Program-made: the position numbers and the translations under genes | The notes under the pieces: generated by a model | Database searches by the model: none | What the model was told of the DNA's origin: nothing | The model's input: the letters and a program-made list of their open reading frames with translations, nothing else | Source: JBCCHY01 sp039028495 | Lineage (GTDB): Bacteria > Patescibacteriota > Saccharimonadia > Saccharimonadales > VXPC01 | DNA length: 22,172 bases | Assembly: GCA_039028495.1 (NCBI GenBank) | Contig: JBCCHY010000013.1 | Coordinates: forward strand, 1 to 22,172 | Reading direction: 5' to 3' | Part shown: piece by piece, positions 13,150 to 19,146 of the stretch | Layout: each line of letters opens with the position of its first letter | How positions within the stretch are numbered: the stretch's first letter is position 1

Positions 13150-14427
13150 CTACTGGTTGACCTTGAACTCTTGGCGGAGCCAGGAGTCGAGGCTGTTGGC
13201 TCCGCCAGCACTGACTACCAGGACTAAATCACCTGCTTCTAGATGTAGGTCGATCACGCTTCTTAGGTCGTCATCTAACGATGCGGGTTGAGCTATTTCA
13301 GGGTTATCCATGTCTGCTATGAGTTCTTTCGGAGACAACACTGCTTGATCTGGGTTTTCACGGGCGAGGAATGTCGGTACCCAGTAGAGCTTTTTTATAC
13401 CCGTGAACATATCTTTATATTGGTCACGTATGCGGTGTTGGCGAGTATTATGTAAGGGCTCATAGATAACAACTACATGCTCAGATGACTCTTTTGCGAC
13501 CCCTAGCGCACCACGGATTTTTTCCGGTGTGTGAGCGTAGTCTGTGTAGAGGTTCTCGGTGATTTTTTCAAAACGTCTTTTAACTCCCGGAAACCTGTTC
13601 ATGATCTTGACTAGGGTGCCGGTGTCACCCAAACCCATATCCGACGCAGCTCCAACCACCATACTGGCGTCAAATCTGTTTACTGTGCCAAGTAGCTTAA
13701 TACCATCTATCTCGGGCAGCACTACGATGTTCTCTGGCGCGGATTGACCGTACAGCGTATCGCGGTCTGTAGCGCACATGTAGGCTTGCCTACACTGAGA
13801 GATATAGGTGCGAAAAGCATCATGATAGTCAGATTCGGTGGGGTAGATATCAAAATGATCGTATGTCACGCCACTCAGGATTGTGTAATGCGGACTGAAT
13901 TCTAGGAATCTTCGGTCGAATTCATCGTTTTCAAATACGAACCACTCAGCGTCGGGTGTAATGTCTGCGGCTGGTCCAAATGCCGGCTCACCACCGACCA
14001 TGTAGCCATGTTTGAGGCCCAATTCTTTTAGCAACCAAACGAACATAGCTGTGGTAGTAGTTTTGCCATGTGTCCCGGCAATAGCCACCTGTTTTTGATT
14101 GCTGCTAGTCAGCTCATTGAGGAATGTGTTAAGCTTTGACATCTTGATATTCTTCTTTTCGGCGTAAACATACTCGGGATGATCGGGGTTGTGCATCAGT
14201 AAAGCAGAGCTGTATACGAACCAGTCGATGTTGTTTGCACGATCGGCATTTCGGATCTGAGACCCATCTTGACCAACCTCTATGGTTGCACCTAGATCAC
14301 GAAGTTTCTGAAACTTTGCAGGGCTATCGGCCAAATCTGAGCCAGTGACAGAGTAACCAAGTTTGAGGGCTAGAACTGCACAAGGGAAGATGCCTGCGCC
14401 TCCAACACCGCTAAAGTAAATATGCAT
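13150..14427 (-). CDS. murC: MurC-family UDP-N-acetylmuramate--amino acid ligase
   Basis: The product is 425 residues. The N-terminal Rossmann domain begins HIYFSGVGGAGIFPCAVLA and continues YSVTGSD, the UDP-sugar-binding pattern of MurC/Mpl. The ATP loop is AGTHGKTTTTAMF (117-129). The central domain has FVFENDEFDRRFL and VTYDHFDIYPT, and the C-terminal domain has GVKRRFEKI and TDYAHTPEKI. Murc-type enzymes add L-alanine to UDP-N-acetylmuramate in peptidoglycan synthesis; Mpl recycles tripeptide. The usual GxHNxxNAxAA element reads GTVNRFDASMVVGAA here, with the His replaced, so function or substrate may deviate. MurC is favoured over Mpl on length and context only. The ATG at 14427 is six bases from a TATACT box. 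No other mur gene is in the window. Confidence 0.85.
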   Translation of the reverse strand: MHIYFSGVGGAGIFPCAVLALKLGYSVTGSDLADSPAKFQKLRDLGATIEVGQDGSQIRNADRANNIDWFVYSSALLMHNPDHPEYVYAEKKNIKMSKLNTFLNELTSSNQKQVAIAGTHGKTTTTAMFVWLLKELGLKHGYMVGGEPAFGPAADITPDAEWFVFENDEFDRRFLEFSPHYTILSGVTYDHFDIYPTESDYHDAFRTYISQCRQAYMCATDRDTLYGQSAPENIVVLPEIDGIKLLGTVNRFDASMVVGAASDMGLGDTGTLVKIMNRFPGVKRRFEKITENLYTDYAHTPEKIRGALGVAKESSEHVVVIYEPLHNTRQHRIRDQYKDMFTGIKKLYWVPTFLARENPDQAVLSPKELIADMDNPEIAQPASLDDDLRSVIDLHLEAGDLVLVVSAGGANSLDSWLRQEFKVNQ

Positions 14428-14439
14428 GTAGCTAGTATA
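14428..14439 (-). promoter_or_regulatory. Leaderless-type -10 element of the murC-like gene
   Basis: On the minus strand TATACT (14439-14434) is separated from the ATG at 14427 by exactly six bases. No Shine-Dalgarno site fits between them. A -35 box is not evident. Confidence 0.5.
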
Positions 14440-14525
14440 TAGAGGTTAGACGCTAGAGGCTAGAATAGAGCAGATCTGCTTAGATCTACCATTGCATTAT
14501 GCTCACCCAAGCTCTTTTTATTTTG

Positions 14526-14540
14526 TGAGATAATGCTTTT
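14526..14540 (+). promoter_or_regulatory. Leaderless-type extended -10 element
   Basis: TGA-GATAAT (14526-14534) is an extended -10 with five of six core matches, followed by exactly six bases and the ATG at 14541. No clear -35 box. Confidence 0.5.
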
Positions 14541-15071
14541 ATGAAATCATTAAACCCAACACTATATATTGAGGCTTGTAGGGGCGCCCTGAAAGACTGG
14601 GAATCTGATCCTGAGTCCGCCGCAAGGACGCTTGCATTTGACATACCTCTAACCGAAGACGCGCATCCTATGCTAAAACGTGTAAGCAGTATTGCTTGGG
14701 ATATTCAAGAATTTGGCCTAGATGCCCCCACTGTAGATGTAAAAAAAGATTTTGCAACAATCACCTCTTTACTCGATGACTATGAGGCTAATGACTGGCT
14801 CGATATCCAGTGGTCTGTCTGCTTCACATATTCAAATGCAGTGGATAGAGATTACGATAGTTACGTTAATGTAGCTCTACACGCAGACTGTAACGGCTAT
14901 CGAGTAGAGTCTTCAGTCAAGGAGCTATCTGCAGCTATCGAGAAACTTGCCGTCGAGACTAACAGGAAACAGAGCTCAGAATGGTTCGTAAAGCTCTGCA
15001 GTAAACAGGCGCCAAAGTCGGTAGGCGAATATCGGTACAAATACTGTGATATAAGCTTTGGCCTAGCTTAA
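14541..15071 (+). CDS. Hypothetical cytoplasmic protein
   Basis: The product is 176 residues with no signal peptide or membrane helix. It is acidic and mixed in structure, with four to five cysteines scattered (EACRGA, VCFTY, ADCNGY, KLCSKQ, YKYCDI) rather than in paired CxxC motifs. The start is set by the GATAAT box six bases upstream; no Shine-Dalgarno site is present. The gene converges on the membrane protein gene ending at 15100, with a 28-base gap. I recognise no family. Confidence 0.65.
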   Translation: MKSLNPTLYIEACRGALKDWESDPESAARTLAFDIPLTEDAHPMLKRVSSIAWDIQEFGLDAPTVDVKKDFATITSLLDDYEANDWLDIQWSVCFTYSNAVDRDYDSYVNVALHADCNGYRVESSVKELSAAIEKLAVETNRKQSSEWFVKLCSKQAPKSVGEYRYKYCDISFGLA

Positions 15072-15099
15072 AGCTAACCCTAGTCTGGTATGCGGCCCT

Positions 15100-15726
15100 C
15101 TAGTTTCTATAACTAATAATTCGAGAGGCCATCGCCCCAGTAATAAACCTTAACGCCAGCAGTACAATTGAAAACCCAAACATGAACAAGGATATTCCAG
15201 CTAGATCAGGTGACCAGCTGGGGCTGTTGAAATCAAACACGTAGAAATCTTTAGGCAAGGGCTCAATAGAGGGGTAGGTTGGCCCAGCATTGTCCGAGAC
15301 ATATTGTCCTATGCATGAAAGGCGTTCCGCTATCGGGGTCTCCTGGCAGGAGCTAGTGGCTCGACCGAGTAGGGCTACATGCTCAGGTGACGAGTCAGTA
15401 GTTATGCGCTGATATTCATTCAGGGTGTCCCGGTAGTAGCTATAGACTAGCTGAATGGGTTTTTCTCCGCCGTCGATGTTTCCTGTTCGGTTCAGGTCTG
15501 TATTCATGTGGTTAACGACGTGGCTACCTAGTTCTCTTAGTGCCTTGTCCACGTCCCCATCATCTCGGTCAGCTGCGTAGACAGCGTCACGCAGCTCTAC
15601 CATTCGTAGACTGTTTTGGCGGAGTCCGTATATGGATCCAATTAAACTAAGCAGCAGAAAGCCAACGATCGCTCCGAGGGAAATATTCTGCAACAGGTGA
15701 TAGGCTTTTTTACTGATTTTTTTCAT
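15100..15726 (-). CDS. Two-helix membrane protein, CPR-type conserved hypothetical
   Basis: The product is 208 residues. A basic N-terminus precedes a membrane helix at about 17-36 (ISLGAIVGFLLLSLIGSIYG), and a second helix lies at about 178-198 (GISLFMFGFSIVLLALRFI), so the central 140 residues are probably exposed on one side of the membrane. That domain contains LRDAVYAADRDDGDVDKAL, HVVNHMNTDLN and PIQLVYSYYRDTL, a pattern I recognise from uncharacterised Saccharibacteria/CPR proteins. Two cysteines (SSCQE and LSCIG) may form a disulfide. TATAAT lies 14 bases before the ATG, with no Shine-Dalgarno site. Function is unknown. Confidence 0.78.
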   Translation of the reverse strand: MKKISKKAYHLLQNISLGAIVGFLLLSLIGSIYGLRQNSLRMVELRDAVYAADRDDGDVDKALRELGSHVVNHMNTDLNRTGNIDGGEKPIQLVYSYYRDTLNEYQRITTDSSPEHVALLGRATSSCQETPIAERLSCIGQYVSDNAGPTYPSIEPLPKDFYVFDFNSPSWSPDLAGISLFMFGFSIVLLALRFITGAMASRIISYRN

Positions 15727-15740
15727 GATAGTGCTGTGTA

Positions 15741-15746
15741 ATTATA
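15741..15746 (-). promoter_or_regulatory. -10 element of the two-helix membrane protein gene
   Basis: On the minus strand a perfect TATAAT (15746-15741) stands 14 bases before the ATG at 15726 and directly after the terminator hairpin at 15748-15776, which occupies the -35 region. The leader would be about eight bases. Confidence 0.5.
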
Positions 15747-15747
15747 C

Positions 15748-15776
15748 AAAAACCCGGCGTTTGTTGCCGGGTTTTT
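15748..15776. terminator. Rho-independent terminator, bidirectional
   Basis: AAAAACCCGGC (15748-15758) pairs perfectly with GCCGGGTTTTT (15766-15776) around a seven-base loop. On the minus strand it follows the stop of the gene at 15794-16516 by 17 bases and ends in a T run, as expected for its terminator. Confidence 0.88.
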
Positions 15777-15793
15777 GTGCTCGCTAGGATGAC

Positions 15794-16516
15794 TTATTGT
15801 GCTGCGCCGTCATCTGTTGCGGGAGGAGTAACCGGTGGAGTAGCAGGTGTGTCATCAACCTGTGGTGTACCAGCTGGTTGGGTGCCAGTTGCTGGGTCCA
15901 CTGTTGCTGGCTGTTGCTGCTGCTGCTGAGTGGCTGCTTCTTGCTCTCTTTCGATACAGCCCTGGTCCTTGCTTACGCTTAGGCCTAGCTCATCGATCTG
16001 GTAGTTAGCTATTGCACAGGCAACCTGTCCAGAAGCTTTCAGGTTCTCCCAGTAGAGAACTTTGTCTCTTTGGATGTACATGATGTCTTCGGGGCCTTGG
16101 AGCTCGTTACCTCTTTTTGTCAGAGATATACCTGTGGCCTGTTGTTGGCCTGTGTCGGGATCAATTTGCCTCTGAACCTGCACGTAGTAGATGTCCGATA
16201 GACGATATAGCTCGGAGCTGTAAGACTCTAGGTTACCAAAGAATACTTGTCCGTCTGCTGTATCTAAGAATACTGCTTGGTACAGCTCATCCTTGATCTG
16301 CTCTCTCTCAGTAGTTATTGCACTGCCGCTGCTACGTAGCATTAGGAAGAGCACCGCTGCTGCGAGCAGCCCACCTAGTATTATTAATACACCTGCACCT
16401 ATGTGCATGCGGTCAGCACTTTTTGCGGCTGCTTTGGCTGTTTTTTGACCTGCTGCAGCTTTCGTGGCGGCAGCCTTTGGTCGTTGCATGAATTCGCTCA
16501 TCTCGTCGAAATCCAC
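15794..16516 (-). CDS. Membrane-anchored CPR-type conserved protein with Gln/Pro/Thr-rich tail
   Basis: The product is 240 residues from GTG 16516; ATG 16501 (five codons later) is an alternative and is better placed after GGGTGG. The N-terminus is Ala/Lys-rich (about 12-35), followed by one membrane helix at about 39-60 (IGAGVLIILGGLLAAAVLFLML). The outer domain carries ELYQAVFLDTADGQVFFGNLE and LSDIYYVQVQRQ, a motif pair I recognise from an uncharacterised CPR family with two repeated segments. The last 45 residues are low complexity: six Gln in a row, then Pro/Thr/Ala repeats. The gene has its own terminator and diverges from the small gene at 16679. Function is unknown. Confidence 0.8.
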   Translation of the reverse strand: MDFDEMSEFMQRPKAAATKAAAGQKTAKAAAKSADRMHIGAGVLIILGGLLAAAVLFLMLRSSGSAITTEREQIKDELYQAVFLDTADGQVFFGNLESYSSELYRLSDIYYVQVQRQIDPDTGQQQATGISLTKRGNELQGPEDIMYIQRDKVLYWENLKASGQVACAIANYQIDELGLSVSKDQGCIEREQEAATQQQQQQPATVDPATGTQPAGTPQVDDTPATPPVTPPATDDGAAQ

Positions 16517-16544
16517 CCTTTCTTTCTAACCTTTAATGCTACAA

Positions 16545-16574
16545 AGTTTACATGAGTTTGCTTATGCTTAGCAA
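16545..16574 (-). promoter_or_regulatory. Possible promoter of the gene at 15794-16516
   Basis: On the minus strand TTGCTA (16574-16569), an 18-base spacer and TAAACT (16550-16545) form a plausible sigma-70-type promoter. One arm of the inverted repeats at 16560-16607 falls inside its spacer. Confidence 0.35.
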
Positions 16575-16607
16575 GGTGTAAAAGTCGCATAAGCGTTTAA
16601 CACCTTG
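16560..16607. repeat. Two interleaved perfect inverted repeats in a divergent promoter region
   Basis: GCTTATGC (16560-16567) is complementary to GCATAAGC (16587-16594), and CAAGGTGT (16572-16579) to ACACCTTG (16600-16607). The arms alternate A-B-A'-B', which is pseudoknot topology if transcribed, or two overlapping operators in DNA. The site lies between the divergent genes at 16516 and 16679 and just upstream of the TTGACA at 16619. Confidence 0.6.
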
Positions 16608-16618
16608 GGGTTTTACAG

Positions 16619-16647
16619 TTGACAAAGGATCTCATCAGGGGTAATGT
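16619..16647 (+). promoter_or_regulatory. Promoter with perfect -35 for the 66-residue protein gene
   Basis: TTGACA (16619-16624), a 17-base spacer and TAATGT (16642-16647, three of six matches) precede the gene. The expected leader of about 25 bases carries the AAGGAGGAG ribosome binding site (16667-16675). An apparent upstream TTG start codon at 16619 is simply the -35 box. Confidence 0.6.
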
Positions 16648-16678
16648 GGAAATTACCAGAAGTTATAAGGAGGAGAAA

Positions 16679-16879
16679 ATGGCTTATAGTCATACTAACT
16701 CAAAGGGAGTAACTTACTACCTTAACACTAAGGAAGTTACGCTTAGGGGCGGCAAAGTACAAAGGATCTATTACTTCAGCAAGGACGAACGCGCCGACAC
16801 TGGATGTGATCTACCTGAAGGTTACGAGGTTAACGAAAACCCACGTAACGGTTTCCTAACAGTAAAGCGCTCTAAGTAG
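16679..16879 (+). CDS. Small conserved hypothetical protein, strong ribosome binding site
   Basis: The product is 66 residues from ATG 16679. The site AAGGAGGAG at 16667-16675 is the strongest Shine-Dalgarno sequence in the window and decides the start; the longer frame beginning at TTG 16619 would start on the promoter -35. The protein opens with AYSHTNSKGVTYYLNTKEVT, then GGKVQRIYYFSKD, LPEGYEVNENPRNGFLTVKR, ending basic. It has no membrane helix or cysteine pair. I recognise it as a short, highly conserved and apparently well expressed protein found across Saccharibacteria and other CPR, with no assigned function. A dedicated promoter and terminator make it a single-gene transcription unit. 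Confidence 0.85.
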   Translation: MAYSHTNSKGVTYYLNTKEVTLRGGKVQRIYYFSKDERADTGCDLPEGYEVNENPRNGFLTVKRSK

Positions 16880-16904
16880 TAATACTTAAGTAAGCTTTAA
16901 TGCT

Positions 16905-16936
16905 AAAACAGCGGTTCGATTAGGGCCGCTGTTTTT
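16905..16936 (+). terminator. Rho-independent terminator
   Basis: AAAACAGCGG (16905-16914) pairs with CCGCTGTTTT (16926-16935) around an 11-base loop and ends in a run of five Ts. It closes the transcript of the 66-residue protein gene. Confidence 0.88.
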
Positions 16937-16944
16937 GGTATACT
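16936..16944 (+). promoter_or_regulatory. Extended -10 element after the terminator
   Basis: TGG-TATACT lies directly downstream of the terminator T run. It is the likely promoter for the gene at 16972, with an approximately 20-base leader that has no Shine-Dalgarno site. Confidence 0.4.
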
Positions 16945-16971
16945 TGAGATACTGATTTAGCGCAGCATTTT

Positions 16972-17340
16972 ATGGATATAGAACGCCTAAAAGCTAAGTG
17001 GTGTTTCGCCTATGGCGACATAGGTCATCTTATTCTGTGCCTAAATGACGCTTATTACTGTGACGAAATGCGCTCTCTGGGCCTTGATGACGGATTAGTA
17101 ATAGAAGAGGGTTATGAATTCGCAGGATATGACCCCTATGTAGTAGAAAAAGATTCAAATGAAGCCCCTGAAGGTCTTGTAAGTGTTGAAAATGGTAGGA
17201 GTAGGACTGAGAGGGATCAGGCTGCTCTACACAATGTAGAGGTGGTTAGGGGTCTCCTGAACGAAGACGGTCCTGATGATATTGGAGACAGGAGGGATAC
17301 AAAAATGCATGATCATGCCGGAACTCACCCGTACTCATAG
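16972..17340 (+). CDS. Hypothetical acidic protein
   Basis: The product is 122 residues, starting at ATG 16972. The first 65 residues look folded (LKAKWCFAYGDIGHLILCLND, DDGLVIEEGYEFAGYDPYVV), the rest is charged and probably disordered (RSRTERDQAALHN, DGPDDIGDRRDTKMHDHAG). There is no membrane helix or known motif. The gene stands between a terminator and the promoter of the next gene, so it is probably transcribed alone. I recognise no family. Confidence 0.6.
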   Translation: MDIERLKAKWCFAYGDIGHLILCLNDAYYCDEMRSLGLDDGLVIEEGYEFAGYDPYVVEKDSNEAPEGLVSVENGRSRTERDQAALHNVEVVRGLLNEDGPDDIGDRRDTKMHDHAGTHPYS

Positions 17341-17372
17341 ACAAACATAAACACTTATGCTATAATATAACC
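17338..17372 (+). promoter_or_regulatory. Complete promoter with leaderless spacing
   Basis: TAGACA (17338-17343, five of six matches), a 17-base spacer and a perfect TATAAT (17361-17366, preceded by TGC) are followed by exactly six bases and the ATG at 17373. This is the best example in the window of a full promoter whose expected start is the A of the start codon. Confidence 0.7.
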
Positions 17373-17894
17373 ATGAAAGCCAGTGAAAATAGACTATTTG
17401 ATGTAGAGCCACTCACTGTAGCGAAGCCAGAGACAGATCCTTCTGATGCGGTTGATGCTGAAGGGTTTCCAGTACACCCTGATTACCCCACGAAAGAAGT
17501 TCAGGTAGCCTGTAATGTAGGTCAAGACATACTCGGAATACTGATGAGAGGTGGCGACATCACTGATCTGGATCCGAAGTTTTTAATAGACACCGGTTAC
17601 ACCCAGATTTACGCTGCCACTCGTGGCGAGACACCACCCCTACTAGACGCCCTCAGGAGCAGACAGGGCCAGACACCATTGTTGGACATTGCTACTCTCG
17701 AAGCCAGGTACACAGATGACAAAGCTCTAAAAACAAAACATGTTGTAAAGGGCCAGTATGCCGGCTCGCCTCCAAGACGGTCGACGACAGATACCTCACC
17801 GCAAAAAGCAAAATCTGCCACAGGCAGCTTGCAAGATGAACTCAGAGCAGAACGCGAAGCCGATCGTGCCGGTACTCAAACTTGGTGGAGTTAG
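17373..17894 (+). CDS. Hypothetical protein
   Basis: The product is 173 residues; the start follows a complete promoter by six bases, with no Shine-Dalgarno site. Residues about 25-115 look folded (EGFPVHPDYPTKEVQVACNVGQ, ILGILMRGGDITDLDPKFL, LLDIATLEARYTDD). The last 55 residues are a basic, Ser/Thr-rich and probably disordered tail ending in a charged helix and TWWS. It has no signal peptide or membrane helix. It is followed by the dus gene after 32 bases. I recognise no family. Confidence 0.65.
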   Translation: MKASENRLFDVEPLTVAKPETDPSDAVDAEGFPVHPDYPTKEVQVACNVGQDILGILMRGGDITDLDPKFLIDTGYTQIYAATRGETPPLLDALRSRQGQTPLLDIATLEARYTDDKALKTKHVVKGQYAGSPPRRSTTDTSPQKAKSATGSLQDELRAEREADRAGTQTWWS

Positions 17895-17914
17895 TAAATA
17901 GCCCCTAGATACAG

Positions 17915-17926
17915 TATTATCACCAG
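17915..17926 (+). promoter_or_regulatory. Leaderless-type -10 element of the dus gene
   Basis: TATTAT (17915-17920) is followed by exactly six bases and the ATG at 17927. No Shine-Dalgarno site is present. The -35 region is not distinctive. Confidence 0.5.
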
Positions 17927-18868
17927 ATGTTGATTCTGGCTCCAATGTATGACGTGACTGATGTCGTTTTCCGGCAGATGGTGGCCGCTTGTGCGCCGCC
18001 AGATATGTTTATGACAGAATTTGTAAATGTCGATGGCCTGCAGAGTGCCGGCCGCGAACGGCTGCTACATTTTCTAAAACGAGAAGACACGCATGATGTG
18101 CCGGTTATCGCTCAGATATGGGGTAAAAACCCAGACAATTTCTACAAAACAGCGCGTGAGCTCGCCAACATGGGCTTCGACGGCATAGATCTCAACACAG
18201 GCTGCCCAGATAAAACAATTACCAAAAATGGTTGCTGCAGCGCATTCATCAAGCCAGAGAACAGACCGCTATTTAAAGATATTTTGCAGGCGACCAAAAA
18301 CGGCGCAGGTGATTTGCCTGTTAGTGTCAAAACACGCCTAGGTTGGGGCCAGACTGACTTTACGTGGCACCAAATGGTGCTTGAGCAGGGCACGACAATG
18401 TTCAGTATTCATGGGCGCACCCGTAAAGAGATGTCTAAAGTCCCCGTCCGATGGTACGAAATAGCCCACATACGGTCCATGAGAGACGATATAGCGCCCG
18501 AGACAAAGATCATTGGCAACGGTGATGTAATGACCGTAGAGCAGGCTCATGAGCTGCAAGAAGAACATCAGCTAGACGGTATTATGATCGGCAGAGGAGT
18601 TTTCCAGGATCCATATCTATTTGCCGGAGACGCATCCATTTGGGCTAACAAAACAGTGGCGGAAAAGGTAGATCTGTTCATTAAGCACCTAGAGCTATAC
18701 CGGGATACCTATGCCGTAGGTGAACGCAAGTACGACCCCGTAAAGAAGTTCATGAAGGTCTATCTGAGTGGCTTTGAAGGAGCTGCTGACTTACGTCTAC
18801 AAATAGCCACAACAAAGGCTCCAGATGAAGCAATCACAATCCTTGAAAGATACAAAGACAGCAAATAA
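17927..18868 (+). CDS. tRNA-dihydrouridine synthase (DusB-like)
   Basis: The product is 313 residues. Dus enzymes are FMN- and NADPH-dependent and reduce specific uridines in the tRNA D loop. The TIM-barrel opening LAPMYDVTDVVFR sits only two residues after the start, which agrees with the start set by the -10 box. Further family elements are FMTEFVNVDGL, IAQIWGKNPDNF, the active-site loop GIDLNTGCPDK with Cys93, VKTRLGW with Lys135 for FMN, SIHGRTRKEM, the FMN phosphate-binding IIGNGDV and MIGRGVFQDPYLF. The C-terminal helical domain (about 230-313) binds tRNA. GCPDKTITKNGCCSAF differs from the common NMGCPVRKV form, so assignment to DusA, B or C is not certain. A tRNA-Met gene lies downstream on the other strand. 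Confidence 0.93.
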   Translation: MLILAPMYDVTDVVFRQMVAACAPPDMFMTEFVNVDGLQSAGRERLLHFLKREDTHDVPVIAQIWGKNPDNFYKTARELANMGFDGIDLNTGCPDKTITKNGCCSAFIKPENRPLFKDILQATKNGAGDLPVSVKTRLGWGQTDFTWHQMVLEQGTTMFSIHGRTRKEMSKVPVRWYEIAHIRSMRDDIAPETKIIGNGDVMTVEQAHELQEEHQLDGIMIGRGVFQDPYLFAGDASIWANKTVAEKVDLFIKHLELYRDTYAVGERKYDPVKKFMKVYLSGFEGAADLRLQIATTKAPDEAITILERYKDSK

Positions 18869-18879
18869 CTTCTACCGCC

Positions 18880-18901
18880 AAAACAAATTTCAATTTGTTT
18901 T
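18880..18901. terminator. AT-rich bidirectional hairpin after dus
   Basis: AAAACAAATT (18880-18889) and AATTTGTTTT (18892-18901) are perfect complements with a two-base loop. The stem has only two G-C pairs, but the T run and position 11 bases after the dus stop suggest a transcript end. Confidence 0.55.
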
Positions 18902-18913
18902 GTAAGGAGGTAA

Positions 18914-18970
18914 CAAAAACACCTCGCAGCTTTTTACGGGATTGATTTCCGGAAAAACTAGCAAGGTGTT
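18914..18970 (-). terminator. Long terminator hairpin of tRNA-Met
   Basis: On the minus strand AACACCTTGC (18970-18961) pairs with GCGAGGTGTT (18927-18918) with one G-U pair. The stem continues inward through AGTTTTT and AAAAGCT after a bulge, and is followed by TTTTTG. It begins 15 bases after the tRNA CCA end. Confidence 0.75.
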
Positions 18971-18985
18971 TGTACGTTGCTGACA

Positions 18986-19061
18986 TGGTGGGGGTGGCTG
19001 GATTTGAACCAGCGACTAATCGGTTATGAGCCGACTACTCTAACCACTGAGTTACACCCCC
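18986..19061 (-). tRNA. tRNA-Met (anticodon CAT), elongator type
   Basis: On the minus strand the acceptor GGGGGTG pairs with CACCCCC; the D stem is ACTC/GAGT, the anticodon stem GTCGG/CCGAT encloses CTCATAA with anticodon CAT, the variable loop is five bases, and the T stem GCTGG/CCAGC holds TTCAAAT. Discriminator A and CCA are encoded (18986-18989). The first acceptor pair is G1-C72, whereas initiator tRNA has a 1-72 mismatch, so it is not fMet. A tRNA-Ile2 with modified C34 also has CAT; overall sequence favours elongator Met. Confidence 0.95.
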
Positions 19062-19087
19062 GTGCGCACTATGTGCATGCATGCACA
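19062..19087. repeat. Two palindromes with alternating purine-pyrimidine tract upstream of tRNA-Met
   Basis: GTGCGCAC (19062-19069) and TGTGCATGCATGCACA (19072-19087) are perfect palindromes. Bases 19070-19087 alternate pyrimidine and purine without a break. They lie in the 5' leader of the tRNA-Met transcript. Confidence 0.6.
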
Positions 19088-19101
19088 GGCTACGGGGGTG
19101 G

Positions 19102-19110
19102 AGTATATCA
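19102..19110 (-). promoter_or_regulatory. Extended -10 promoter of tRNA-Met
   Basis: On the minus strand TGA-TATACT lies 41 bases upstream of the mature tRNA 5' end, giving a 5' leader of about 33 bases for RNase P removal. No clear -35 box. Confidence 0.5.
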
Positions 19111-19131
19111 GATAGCCCTCCGTTTTGCAGG

Positions 19132-19146
19132 TGGTATTATTTAATG
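19132..19146 (+). promoter_or_regulatory. Leaderless-type extended -10 element of the FtsB-like gene
   Basis: TGG-TATTAT (19132-19140) is followed by six bases and the ATG at 19147; the adjacent ATG at 19144 is only three bases away. The spacing favours 19147 as the start. Confidence 0.5.

Noticed and set aside
16569..18968. Shared 11-mer TAGCAAGGTGT at 16569 and 18958
   Set aside because: Each copy is explained by its own inverted repeat or terminator stem, and shared 11-mers are expected by chance in a window of this size.
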